Positions 17,350-25,768 of a stretch of 64,000 nucleotides of DNA are shown here, piece after piece (position 1 is the stretch's first letter; each line of letters begins with the position of its first letter). The translations under genes were made by a program, and so were the position numbers. The stretch is taken from the NCBI RefSeq assembly GCF_003353175.1, contig NZ_QHKS01000010.1:124001-188000 (forward strand), written 5' to 3'. The DNA is from Paraburkholderia lacunae. Its GTDB lineage: Bacteria > Pseudomonadota > Gammaproteobacteria > Burkholderiales > Burkholderiaceae. The notes under the pieces are model-generated. The model ran no database searches, was not told the origin of the DNA, and saw only the letters and a program-made list of their open reading frames with translations.

Positions 17350-18585
17350 TCACTTCGACGGCGCTTCGGCCTGCGCGCCGACGATCTCTTCGATCGCCTT
17401 CGCCAGACGCTCGAAGCCTTCGTTCATATCTTCGAGCGGCATGATCAGCGACGGCACGAACCGCAGCACGTCCGGACCCGCCATCAGCATGATCACGCCG
17501 TGGGTGCCCGCGGCGGTGACGAAATCTTTCGCGCGGCCCTTGTACGCGTCGGTCAATTCGGCACCGATCAGCAGACCCTTGCCGCGCACTTCCCTGAACA
17601 GACCAAAGCGTTCGTTGAGCTTCGCGAGGTGGCCCTTCAGCGCAACGCTCCGTGCGTGGACGCCTTCGAGCAGCTTCGGATCGCTGATCAACTCGACCAC
17701 CTTCTCGGCGATCGCCGAGGCGAGCGGATTGCCGCCGTAGGTCGTGCCATGCACGCCGACCTTGAAATGCGCGGCCAGTTCGTTGGTGGTCAGCATCGCG
17801 CCGATCGGGAAACCGTTGCCGAGCGCCTTCGCGGTGGTCAGGATGTCCGGCGTCACGCCGGTTTCCTGGTACGCGTAGAAATAGCCGCTGCGGCCCACCC
17901 CCGTTTGTACCTCGTCAAAAATCAGCAGTGCGCCGTGCTGATCGCAGGCTTCACGCAGCGCCTTCAGGAACGCCGGATCGGCCGGAATCACGCCGCCCTC
18001 GCCCTGGATCGGCTCGACGATCACCGCGCAGGTCTTCGCGCCGATGGTCTTCCTTGCCGCTTCGATATCGTTGTACGGCAGGTGGATGATGCCGGCCGGC
18101 ACCGGGCCGAAGCCTTCCGAATACTTCGGCTGGCCGCCCACGCTCACGGTGAAGAAGGTGCGGCCATGAAACGACTGCGTGAACGAGACGATTTCGAATT
18201 TGTCCGCGCCATGGCGCTCGAACGCGACGCGGCGCGCCAGCTTCAGCGCGGCTTCGTTGGCTTCCGCGCCCGAATTGGCGAAGAACGCGCGGTCGGCGAA
18301 GGTCAGGTCTTCGAGGCGTTTCGCTAGACGCAGCACCGGCTCGTTGGTGTAGCCGTTACCGATGTGCCACAGTTTGCTGCCCTGCTCGTGCAGCACTTTC
18401 AGCAGTTCAGGATGCGCATGACCGAGCGCGGTGACGGCGATACCGCCGGCGAAGTCGATATAGTCGCGGCCTTGCGTATCCCAGACGCGCGAGCCGAGAC
18501 CGCGATCCGGTACGAAGGCGGCGGGCGAAAACACCGGCACCATGACTTCGTCGAAGGTCTGGCGTGTCACAGTCAGGTCGTTCAT
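17350..18585 (-). CDS. astC: Acetylornithine/succinylornithine aminotransferase
   Basis: A 411-residue class III PLP aminotransferase. In this operon it converts succinylornithine and 2-oxoglutarate to succinylglutamate semialdehyde and glutamate. The PLP lysine is Lys253 in TAKALGNGFP, and FDEVQTGVGRSG holds the cofactor aspartate. The ATG at 18585 is preceded by GAGGA at good spacing. It is the first catabolic gene after argR, with a 169-bp gap that could hold an internal promoter. The family also acts in arginine synthesis (ArgD), but the context supports the catabolic role. Confidence 0.94.
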   Translation of the reverse strand: MNDLTVTRQTFDEVMVPVFSPAAFVPDRGLGSRVWDTQGRDYIDFAGGIAVTALGHAHPELLKVLHEQGSKLWHIGNGYTNEPVLRLAKRLEDLTFADRAFFANSGAEANEAALKLARRVAFERHGADKFEIVSFTQSFHGRTFFTVSVGGQPKYSEGFGPVPAGIIHLPYNDIEAARKTIGAKTCAVIVEPIQGEGGVIPADPAFLKALREACDQHGALLIFDEVQTGVGRSGYFYAYQETGVTPDILTTAKALGNGFPIGAMLTTNELAAHFKVGVHGTTYGGNPLASAIAEKVVELISDPKLLEGVHARSVALKGHLAKLNERFGLFREVRGKGLLIGAELTDAYKGRAKDFVTAAGTHGVIMLMAGPDVLRFVPSLIMPLEDMNEGFERLAKAIEEIVGAQAEAPSK

Positions 18586-18698
18586 GGCAAATCCTCGTTA
18601 CAGGTGAGAGGTAATACACGTAGTGTAGGAAACCGCACGCGCTGCGTCTTGCGCATACGCGACGCTTTCTATGAGCTTCCGCGCGGGCATGCGCGGTG

Positions 18699-18734
18699 CG
18701 GCGCTCGTTCGGCCGCTCGTTTGGCCGCTCATTC
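18699..18734. repeat. 12-bp tandem repeat, three units
   Basis: Three units close to GGCCGCTCGTTT lie in exact phase in the gap between argR and astC. Units differ at one to two positions. Confidence 0.7.
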
Positions 18735-18754
18735 GGCCAACCCGGGCAGCCCGC

Positions 18755-19804
18755 TTATTCAGTCCGGTCAGGCCGTTCGATCAACGCACCGGGGCGCGGC
18801 TCGCTCGCCGCGGCGCCCGTCGCGCCGGTCTGCTTGTCGATCCAGTTACGACGATCCTCTCGCGGTGTGACACCAAAGCGTTCGCGATACGCATTCGAAA
18901 AGTGCGCCGCCGATGAAAATCCGCATGCGAGACTGATCTGCACCACCGACTTGCTGGTCCGCTGCAATTGCGTGCGCGCTTTCGAAAGCCGCAGCCCCAG
19001 GTAGTATTTGGACGGCATCGAGCCGAGATACTGGCGAAACAGGCGCTCCAGCTGCCGCCGCGACACGCCCACCAGGCCGGCGATTTCATCGGTGGTGAGC
19101 GGGTCCTCGATATTCGCTTCCATCAGCAGGAGCGCGTCGTTCAGGCGCGGATGGCGCTCGCCCGGCGCGGTCACGAACGGAATGCGCTGCCGCTCCTCGC
19201 CCGCGCGCAATACGCCGACACCCAGCGTATCGGCGATCCGGTCGGCGAGTTCCGGGCCGTGGTCGCGGCCGATCATCGCCAGCATGAAGTCGACGGTGGC
19301 CTGACCGCCCGCGCAAGTGGCGCGATCGCGGTCGATTTCGAAGATCTGTTGGGTGACGATCGAGCGCTCGAACTGCTCGGAGAACTGCTGATAGGTTTCC
19401 CAGTTGACGCTCACGCGATAGCCGGACAATTGTCCCGCCATCGCGAGCCACCAGACGCCGTGATGAATGCCCGTGACGAGCGGCGTGCGCTGTCCGACGC
19501 GCGACAGGCTCGCGAGAAAGAGCCGGTAATCGGCGAATTGCTGAAACCGTTCGCTGACGATAATCAGCCAGTCGCACGAGAGCGCATCGCCGAAGGCGGC
19601 ATCGGCCGGCCAGTGCGCGCCGCCCGCGAGCGGCACCGGACGGCCGTCCCACGAGCAGACCTGCACGCGGTACAGCGCGCGGCCGTCGATTTCGTTGGCG
19701 AGATTGAGCGCGTCGACAATCGGCCCGACGCCCGACATCGACACAGGCGGCAATGCGACGATTGCAACCTGCGTGGTGCGTGCCGGGCCGGACGTGCGAG
19801 CCAT
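18755..19804 (-). CDS. argR: AraC/GlxA-type arginine regulator (ArgR of the aot/aru type)
   Basis: A 349-residue regulator with a DJ-1/PfpI-like amidase-fold sensor domain (about 10-200) and a C-terminal AraC helix-turn-helix (about 235-330, with TTDEIAGLVGVSRRQLERLFR and a second helix pair around SVVQISLACGFSSAAHFSNAYRERFG). In Pseudomonas the gene of this type is encoded after aotP and activates arginine uptake and the aru operon. Position after aotP and before astC here matches, so that role is inferred. The start is the ATG at 19804; a GTG at 19822 would add six residues. The gene begins 38 bp after the aotP stop codon. Confidence 0.88.
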   Translation of the reverse strand: MARTSGPARTTQVAIVALPPVSMSGVGPIVDALNLANEIDGRALYRVQVCSWDGRPVPLAGGAHWPADAAFGDALSCDWLIIVSERFQQFADYRLFLASLSRVGQRTPLVTGIHHGVWWLAMAGQLSGYRVSVNWETYQQFSEQFERSIVTQQIFEIDRDRATCAGGQATVDFMLAMIGRDHGPELADRIADTLGVGVLRAGEERQRIPFVTAPGERHPRLNDALLLMEANIEDPLTTDEIAGLVGVSRRQLERLFRQYLGSMPSKYYLGLRLSKARTQLQRTSKSVVQISLACGFSSAAHFSNAYRERFGVTPREDRRNWIDKQTGATGAAASEPRPGALIERPDRTE

Positions 19805-19842
19805 CGCTGACGAGTGCAACACGAAAAAGCGCGGGGCGCGCG

Positions 19843-20634
19843 TTACTTCAGGCTGCCGGACAGGAACTGCTTGAGGCGTTCGCTGCGCGGTGCGCTCAAC
19901 ACCTCGGCAGGCAAGCCCTCTTCTTCGGTGCGGCCCTGATGCAGGAACATCACATGGTTCGACACGTTGCGCGCGAAACCCATTTCGTGCGTGACGACGA
20001 TCATCGTGCGGCCCTCTTCGGCGAGCTTCTGCATCACCTTCAGCACTTCGCCGACCAGTTCGGGGTCGAGCGCGGAAGTCGGTTCGTCGAACAGCATCAC
20101 GTCCGGGTTCATCGCCAGCGCGCGGGCAATCGCGACGCGTTGCTGCTGACCGCCCGACAGATGCGACGGATACTGTTTTTCCAGACGCGGCGCAAGACCG
20201 ACCTTCTCGAGATATTCACGCGCACGCTCTTCCGCTTCGCGACGCGGCAAACCGAGCACATGAATCGGCGCCTCGACGATGTTCTCGATCACATTCATGT
20301 GCGCCCACAAATTGAAGTGCTGGAACACCATGGCGAGCTTGGTGCGGATGCGTTGCAGCTGCTTGTGATCGGCGACTTCGAGGTTGCCGTGGCGGTCGGC
20401 CTTCGTCTTCACCGTTTCGCCGTCGACGACGATCTGACCGGCGTTCGGCCGCTCCAGAAAATTGATGCAGCGCAGGAAGGTGCTCTTGCCCGATCCGCTC
20501 GCGCCGATGATGCTGATCACGTCGCCCTTGTTCGCGTTGAGCGACACGCCCTTGAGCACTTCGTTGTCGCCGTAGCGCTTGTGGATGTCCTGCACGGCGA
20601 GCTTGCAAGCTTCGGTTTGAGTCGTGTGGAGCAA
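19843..20634 (-). CDS. aotP: Basic amino acid ABC transporter ATPase
   Basis: A 263-residue ATP-binding subunit of the HisP/AotP type. Walker A is GASGSGKST at 44-52, the signature is LSGGQQQR at 159-166 and Walker B is VMLFDEPTSALD at 179-190. It drives import of arginine or ornithine with the two permeases encoded just upstream. I choose the TTG at 20634 because GGGAG lies six bases before it and the resulting length matches the family. A GTG at 20682 gives a longer version whose extra residues are unlike the family. It is followed by argR. Confidence 0.93.
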   Translation of the reverse strand: MLHTTQTEACKLAVQDIHKRYGDNEVLKGVSLNANKGDVISIIGASGSGKSTFLRCINFLERPNAGQIVVDGETVKTKADRHGNLEVADHKQLQRIRTKLAMVFQHFNLWAHMNVIENIVEAPIHVLGLPRREAEERAREYLEKVGLAPRLEKQYPSHLSGGQQQRVAIARALAMNPDVMLFDEPTSALDPELVGEVLKVMQKLAEEGRTMIVVTHEMGFARNVSNHVMFLHQGRTEEEGLPAEVLSAPRSERLKQFLSGSLK

Positions 20635-20732
20635 GATGCTCTCCCAATGAAAATACAGATCGATCTTCGTGACGGCGCGCACCGGTCACACCGGCTGCGC
20701 CGCTCGATGCCAACGCGCGCACTCAGTACGTG

Positions 20733-21446
20733 TTAGCGCGTACGTACCGCCAGGTAACCCAGCCAGTGACGCTCGGCGCGCCGGAACAGCGCCACCAGCG
20801 CGAACGACACCACCAGGTAAATCAGCGCCGCGAGTCCGAACGCATCGAACGACTGGTACGTGGCCGAATTCGCGTCGCGCGCCACCTTCAGGACGTCCGG
20901 CACCGTGGCCGTGAACGCGACCGTGGTGGCGTGCAGCATCAGGATCACCTCGTTACTGTACAACGGCAGCGCACGGCGCAGCGCGGACGGTATCACAATG
21001 CGCCGGTACATCGTGAACCAGCTCATGCCGTAGGCGCGCGCCGCTTCCACTTCGCCGTGCGAGGTCGAACGGATCGCGCCGGCGAAAATCTCGGTGGTGT
21101 ACGCGCAGGTGTTCAGCGCGAAGGCGAGAATCGCGCAGTGAAAACCGCTGCGGAAAAACGCGTCCAGCAGTTGATGCGAGCGCACGAATTCAAGGCTGTA
21201 CATGCCGGTGTAGATCAGCAGCAGCTGCACGTACAGCGGCGTGCCGCGAAACACGTACGTGTAGAGACGCACCGGCGTCGACAGCCAGCGCTTCTTCGAA
21301 ACGCGCGCCACCGCCAGCGGAATCGACGCCACGAAGCCGATTCCGATCGAGCTCACCAGCAGCCACAGCGTGACCGCGAGACCGGAAATCCGCTGACCGT
21401 CCCAGTACAGGAACGCGCGCCAGAACTGGTTGAGAATGTCGATCAT
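20733..21446 (-). CDS. aotM: Basic amino acid ABC transporter permease (HisM/AotM-type)
   Basis: A 237-residue inner-membrane permease with about five transmembrane helices. The ABC-ATPase contact loop is HGEVEAARAYGMSWFTMYRRIVIPSALRRALP-like, containing the EAA motif (EAARAYGMS, about residue 140). It starts at the ATG at 21446, directly after the other permease gene (four bases between). It forms a heterodimer with the 21451-22152 product and works with the ATPase at 19843-20634. Confidence 0.92.
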   Translation of the reverse strand: MIDILNQFWRAFLYWDGQRISGLAVTLWLLVSSIGIGFVASIPLAVARVSKKRWLSTPVRLYTYVFRGTPLYVQLLLIYTGMYSLEFVRSHQLLDAFFRSGFHCAILAFALNTCAYTTEIFAGAIRSTSHGEVEAARAYGMSWFTMYRRIVIPSALRRALPLYSNEVILMLHATTVAFTATVPDVLKVARDANSATYQSFDAFGLAALIYLVVSFALVALFRRAERHWLGYLAVRTR

Positions 21447-21450
21447 GGTC

Positions 21451-22152
21451 TTAGAGCTCCGCGTGCCGCACGCCAATCGAATAGCGCCGTTCCAGCCAGA
21501 TCAGCACGAGATTCGAAGCGGTGGTGATCGCCAGGTAGATCAGCGCGGCGACCAGAATGAAGAAGAACATGTTGAAAGTGCTTTTGCCGGCGTCCTGCGC
21601 GGCCTTGACGACATCGGCGAGACCGATGATCGACACCAGCGCGGTCGCCTTCACCAGCACCTGCCAGTTATTGCCGATGCCCGGCAGCGCGAAGCGCATC
21701 ATCTGCGGAAACAGGATGCGCGTGAACACGCGCACGCCGCTCATGCCGTACGCCGCGCCCGCTTCGAGCTGACCGCGCGGCACCGCGAGAAACGCGCCAC
21801 GGAAGGTCTCGGTGAAATACGCGCCGTAGATGAAGCCGAGTGTCAGCACGCCGGCCACGAACGGATCGATGTCGAACTGCGGCAGACTGAGCGCATCGGT
21901 CAGATTGTTGACCGCGATCTGGATGCTGTAGAACAGCAGCAGCATCAGCACCAGATCGGGCACCGAGCGAATCAGCGTCGTATAGCCGGTCGCGATCGCC
22001 CGCAGCGGGCGGTTCAACGAGAGTTTCGCCGCCGCGCCCGCGAGGCCGAGCAGCACCGAGGCCGCCAGCGAGAGGACGGACAGCTCGATCGTCTGGATCG
22101 TACCGGCCAGCAGCACCGGACCAAAGCCGTAAAGGAACACGCGCGTCTCCAT
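21451..22152 (-). CDS. aotQ: Basic amino acid ABC transporter permease (HisQ/AotQ-type)
   Basis: A 233-residue inner-membrane permease and the first gene of the long arginine block. It starts METRVFLYGFGPVLLAGTIQTIELS and has the EAA contact loop with LEAGAAYGMSG. There is no strong ribosome binding site before the ATG at 22152. The 284 bp upstream (22153-22436) should carry the operon promoter; it includes an A/T-rich stretch near 22234-22252 but no hexamer pair that I can defend. Confidence 0.92.
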   Translation of the reverse strand: METRVFLYGFGPVLLAGTIQTIELSVLSLAASVLLGLAGAAAKLSLNRPLRAIATGYTTLIRSVPDLVLMLLLFYSIQIAVNNLTDALSLPQFDIDPFVAGVLTLGFIYGAYFTETFRGAFLAVPRGQLEAGAAYGMSGVRVFTRILFPQMMRFALPGIGNNWQVLVKATALVSIIGLADVVKAAQDAGKSTFNMFFFILVAALIYLAITTASNLVLIWLERRYSIGVRHAEL

Positions 22153-22436
22153 CCAGGTTCATTGAGGATGTCACGGACGGGCGGTGCAGTTCTCCTAGCC
22201 TCGCTCGTCCGACATGGCGCGGAGTCTCGCAAGCGAAAATTAATTGCTCAAATGGAGGGCGAGCGCTTTGCTGCGTCGCAACATGAGGCGGTTTTCCGCC
22301 GCTGAAGGCTCGTGGGGCTTGGTTGTGCGGGTGATATCGGTTTGTAAGCCAGCTCGCGTGCGGCTTGGGCCGCCGCGATTTAGCATGTTTCGGGTCGCTT
22401 TTTCGATAGACGGCGCGGCTGCGCCAACGCTTTGGC

Positions 22437-23393
22437 CTAGTCGTCGATACCGAGGCGGGCGCGAATCGCCGGCAACATATACTCAACCGCCGCGCGCCCT
22501 TCTTCAATCGCCGGCCCCGCGCGATGAAAATCGAAAATTCCCATGCCGCCGAGGCGCGGCTGAATCAGGATATCCGCCGGTTCGCCTGCAAGGCGGCTGC
22601 GCGAAATCCGCACTTGCATGATGTCGATGCTCTGCGCAATCGAGCTCAGCATGGAAGGCACCCGCGCACTCGGTGCAGGGGGCACCCGCACGTCGTCGCT
22701 GGCGCGCACCTCGGCAGGCGCAAGCCAGCGCGGCCAAGGTTTGCCGTTGCGGCGCAACGCGACCGGCGGCGGCGCCGTCGGATCGATCGCGGGCGTATCG
22801 ACCACCGCCCCGCCGAAATCGCGGCCGTTCAGAATATCGTTGTTCAGATCGACCGCGATCACGCAGTCCGCCCGCATGCCGCGCGCCACCGAAACCGGCA
22901 CCGGATTGCTCAGGCCGCCATCCACCAGCCACACGCCGTTATGCCAGACCGGCGTGAAAATCCCCGGAATCGCAATCGACGCGCGCACGGCATCGACCAC
23001 GCTGCCGTCCTGCAACCAGGTTTCGCGCCCGGTGTCGAGTTCGGTCGCGACTGCGGCGAACGGCATGTTCAACTGCGCAATCGAGCGTCCGTCGAATTTG
23101 TCGGCGAATAACTGGATCACCTTACGCCCGCCCAGCAATCCGCCCGACAGACGCAGATCGAGCAGACGCACCACTGTCTGCCAGGTGAGCTGCGAGACCC
23201 ATTCTTCAAGCCAGTCGAGGTCGCCGTTCACATAGACCGCACCAACCAGCGCCCCGATCGATGTGCCGCACACCACATCCGGCTTGATGCCCGCATCGAG
23301 CAACGCGCGAATCGCGCCGATATGCGCCCAGCCGCGCGCGGCACCCCCGCCCAACACCAGCCCGATACGGCTATATCGACGTCGACGCATCAT
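22437..23393 (-). CDS. Patatin-like phospholipase (RssA/NTE family)
   Basis: A 318-residue serine esterase with the family's glycine-rich oxyanion block LGGGAARGWAHIG (14-26), the nucleophile elbow GTSIG (Ser45) and the catalytic aspartate in DGG (Asp158). Such enzymes hydrolyse phospholipid or lysophospholipid acyl esters. There is no signal peptide, so it is probably cytoplasmic or membrane-associated. The tandem ATG codons at 23393/23390 follow GGCGGGAA. An open frame runs on upstream, but this start fits the family. It is downstream of, and 47 bp from, a lipoprotein gene on the same strand. Confidence 0.9.
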   Translation of the reverse strand: MMRRRRYSRIGLVLGGGAARGWAHIGAIRALLDAGIKPDVVCGTSIGALVGAVYVNGDLDWLEEWVSQLTWQTVVRLLDLRLSGGLLGGRKVIQLFADKFDGRSIAQLNMPFAAVATELDTGRETWLQDGSVVDAVRASIAIPGIFTPVWHNGVWLVDGGLSNPVPVSVARGMRADCVIAVDLNNDILNGRDFGGAVVDTPAIDPTAPPPVALRRNGKPWPRWLAPAEVRASDDVRVPPAPSARVPSMLSSIAQSIDIMQVRISRSRLAGEPADILIQPRLGGMGIFDFHRAGPAIEEGRAAVEYMLPAIRARLGIDD

Positions 23394-23440
23394 TTTTTCC
23401 CGCCTGTTCTCTGTTCTCGACTTTTCTCGTCTTTTCTCAT

Positions 23441-24025
23441 CTATCGCCCGCGCACCACGTCCGAGCGCGATGTCGTGTACACCTTCTGAAACTGGTCGAA
23501 ATGCACGTTGAATATGCCCTCTTCCGTCACGCCGCCCTCGCGCCACTTCCAGCTCCACACGGTTTCCGGCTTCAACGGAAACACGGCGACTTCGCCAGGC
23601 TTGCCGAGCAGGCGGCGCACTTCGTCCTCGGTCATGCCGATGCGAATCTTCGCGAAGTTGGCGGCAGTGAGCACCTGCGTGATGGCCTGCAGTTTGCCGT
23701 CGCGGTCGATGTCGACCATGTAGGTGTTCAGCCCTTGCGGGCCGCGCGGATATTCGAAGCGCTTCGAGCCGTCGGTAAATGTCCGTTCGGTTTCCGGCTT
23801 GCCCATCTGGTCGCGGACCTGCGCTTCGCTCGTCACGCCGGGCGTCATATTCTTGAGCAGTAACGCGTCCGGTTTGACGGCGTTGAAAAATTCCTTGAGT
23901 TTTTGCACGGCGCGGTCGCTCTGTTGTTCGTCGCAACCGGCCAGCGCTACGCACGTGCTCAGCATGGCGACGGTTAGCAGTTTGAGGCTCACAGCAAGTT
24001 TCCTGTAGGGATGCGGGCGCGTCAT
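23441..24025 (-). CDS. BamE/OmlA-type lipoprotein
   Basis: A 194-residue predicted lipoprotein. Residues 1 to about 28 form a lipoprotein signal peptide with the lipobox LAGC. The mature part has two related segments containing LLKNMTPGVTSEAQVRDQMGKP and IRIGMTEDEVRRLLGKPG, the SmpA/OmlA/BamE pattern. BamE is an accessory lipoprotein of the outer-membrane beta-barrel assembly machine, but two copies of the motif and the lack of neighbouring bam genes mean this is probably a paralogue of unknown role. The start at 24025 lies after GGGA at long spacing. Confidence 0.8.
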   Translation of the reverse strand: MTRPHPYRKLAVSLKLLTVAMLSTCVALAGCDEQQSDRAVQKLKEFFNAVKPDALLLKNMTPGVTSEAQVRDQMGKPETERTFTDGSKRFEYPRGPQGLNTYMVDIDRDGKLQAITQVLTAANFAKIRIGMTEDEVRRLLGKPGEVAVFPLKPETVWSWKWREGGVTEEGIFNVHFDQFQKVYTTSRSDVVRGR

Positions 24026-24045
24026 GCGTACGCATCCCGTTGTGT

Positions 24046-24080
24046 AGGGGGTCCCCCAAGGGGACTTCCTTCGGGGTGTC
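24046..24080. repeat. GC-rich intergenic element, single copy
   Basis: A short hairpin, GTCCCC-CAA-GGGGAC, runs straight into TTCCTTCGGGG. The same design occurs three times in tandem at 55707-55782, right after another stop codon. It looks like a dispersed palindromic repeat of this lineage. Confidence 0.65.
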
Positions 24081-24555
24081 TTACAGGATAACCGCGTGGG
24101 GAAAAAACCGCGAGCGCCGCCTGCAGGAAGGCTGTCGGCCCTCTTGCGGCGCGCGCGGCGGCGGCGTGATGGGCCGCTGGTCGACGCAGATGGACAAGGT
24201 GGGGAAAATGCGGCGCACAAGCAAAAAGGCGACGCTGTGCAACGCGTCGCCAGGCCGGTCGGTACGGTCACCGAGCGGTAGAGGCGGCAGAACAGCCGCC
24301 CGAAACGAAGCACCGTGGACGACGCGCAGCGGCCCGATTCGGGGCGAGGCGGCAAGAGACCGTGGCCTCCGGCCTGACACCATCGCCGCAATAGCGGACC
24401 GCTGCTTGTTTGGCCGCCCTGGTCCCTCGATAAGCCTTCCAAGTGAAACTAATCTAAACGCATTGGATGTATTAGACGAGAGCGCGTTTACACCGAATCG
24501 GCAGATGATTTCCAGCTGAACGGCAAGAGGCGCGACGCCGGTCCGCAGCGCTTTC
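24081..24555. other. 475-bp intergenic region with A/T-rich dyad
   Basis: No credible gene is seen; a 100-codon minus-strand frame at 24081-24383 has neither a family match nor convincing composition. At 24449-24476 an A/T-rich island in this GC-rich background holds overlapping inverted repeats, CTAAT/ATTAG and TCTAA/TTAGA, about 13-17 bp apart. This resembles an operator or promoter for the minus-strand lipoprotein gene, but it is about 420 bp upstream. Confidence 0.4.
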
Positions 24556-25746
24556 TCATACGGGCATCAACGAAGCGAAACCCGCCCGCCCCGCGGCCAG
24601 CAGCACTGAATCGTTTTGCGGCGTATGGATCCGCGCGCACAGCACATCGCGATAGTGGCGCTCGAGCGGATTGTCACGGCTCAAGCCGGGATTGCCGCTC
24701 GCCTCGACGGCGAGTTGCACCGCCTCGATCGAATGATTCGTCACCGTGTATTTGACGAGCGGCGCTTCGTCGAGTGTCACGTGTTCGCCGCGCGCACTCG
24801 CGTCGAGCAACACCCGATTGTCGAACAACAGCGCATCGATGCGGCCGAGCGTCTGCGCAAACGCCGGCAGGCTCGCGAGCGGCGCACCGAGATTGCCGGG
24901 TGTGCGAAGCGCGGCCCACTGCGCGAACCAGTCGCGCGCGGCCCGCGCCACGCCGTCGTAGACCGCCGACAGCAGCACGCTCATCCACGCGAATCCGAGC
25001 GGATCGAGCCCGGCGCCGGGCTCCCCCGGCGGATGCACATCGACCGCATGCGCAACCGGCACGAACACGTCGTCGAACACTAGTTCGTGACTGCCGGTCG
25101 CGCGCATGCCAAGGTGATTCCATTCACTGCCGACCCGCACGCCCGGCGCATCGCGATGCACCAGCCACACGCCGACGCGCGGCGGCGTCTCGTCGCTGCG
25201 CGCCCATACCGCGAGCCACGTGAGACCGGGGCTGCCGGTCGAATACAGTTTGCTGCCGTCGATGCGCCAGCCGTCGCCGCTGCGCTTCGCGACGGTCGAC
25301 GGCAAGCCGCCGCGCGCCGGCGTACCGAGCCCGGGTTCGACGCGCAGCGAGTTGATCAGCGCGCCGTCGCGCACCGCTTCGCGCGCGACGCGTTCGCGCA
25401 GCGCCACAGGCCAATGCGGATTGCCCTGCAAGCGATGGTGAAACAGATACTGCATGACCAGCACCAGCGCCGTCGACGGCTCGCCGCGCGCCACCGCGCG
25501 GATCACTTTCAACGCCTGCAGCAAGCTCGCGCCCGCACCGCCGAGCGATGCAGGCACCGTCAGCGAGAGCAGATCGAGCGCGTGCAGGCGCGCCAGATTG
25601 GCGTGCGGAAATTCGGCAGTGCGGTCATAGTGCGCGGCGCTCGCGGCGAACTCGGCAGTGAGCTGCGCGAGCAGCGCGTCGAACGCATCGCTATCGAGCG
25701 GCGGATGACGGCGTGTCACCGCGCTGTCGGCAATCGGGGCATTCAT
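24556..25746 (-). CDS. Acyl-CoA dehydrogenase-like flavoprotein (SfnB/DszC type)
   Basis: A 396-residue acyl-CoA dehydrogenase-fold protein. It has the helical N-domain (LDSDAFDALLAQL onward), the middle beta-domain with LYSTGSPGLTWLAVWAR and HLGMRATGSHELVFDDVFVP, and a C-terminal helical domain. Members next to sulfonate genes, such as SfnB, are thought to act in organosulfur use, as FMN-dependent oxygenases or dehydrogenases. The catalytic glutamate of true acyl-CoA dehydrogenases is not evident. The ATG at 25746 follows GGAG. It lies 22 bp after a sulfonate binding-protein gene and is the last gene of the sulfur cluster. Confidence 0.8.
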   Translation of the reverse strand: MNAPIADSAVTRRHPPLDSDAFDALLAQLTAEFAASAAHYDRTAEFPHANLARLHALDLLSLTVPASLGGAGASLLQALKVIRAVARGEPSTALVLVMQYLFHHRLQGNPHWPVALRERVAREAVRDGALINSLRVEPGLGTPARGGLPSTVAKRSGDGWRIDGSKLYSTGSPGLTWLAVWARSDETPPRVGVWLVHRDAPGVRVGSEWNHLGMRATGSHELVFDDVFVPVAHAVDVHPPGEPGAGLDPLGFAWMSVLLSAVYDGVARAARDWFAQWAALRTPGNLGAPLASLPAFAQTLGRIDALLFDNRVLLDASARGEHVTLDEAPLVKYTVTNHSIEAVQLAVEASGNPGLSRDNPLERHYRDVLCARIHTPQNDSVLLAAGRAGFASLMPV

Positions 25747-25768
25747 GCGGGAACTCCGGCACGCCGTG

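Noticed and set aside
24081..24383. 100-codon minus-strand frame upstream of the lipoprotein gene
   Set aside because: Proline/arginine-rich shadow composition, no ribosome binding site and no known family.
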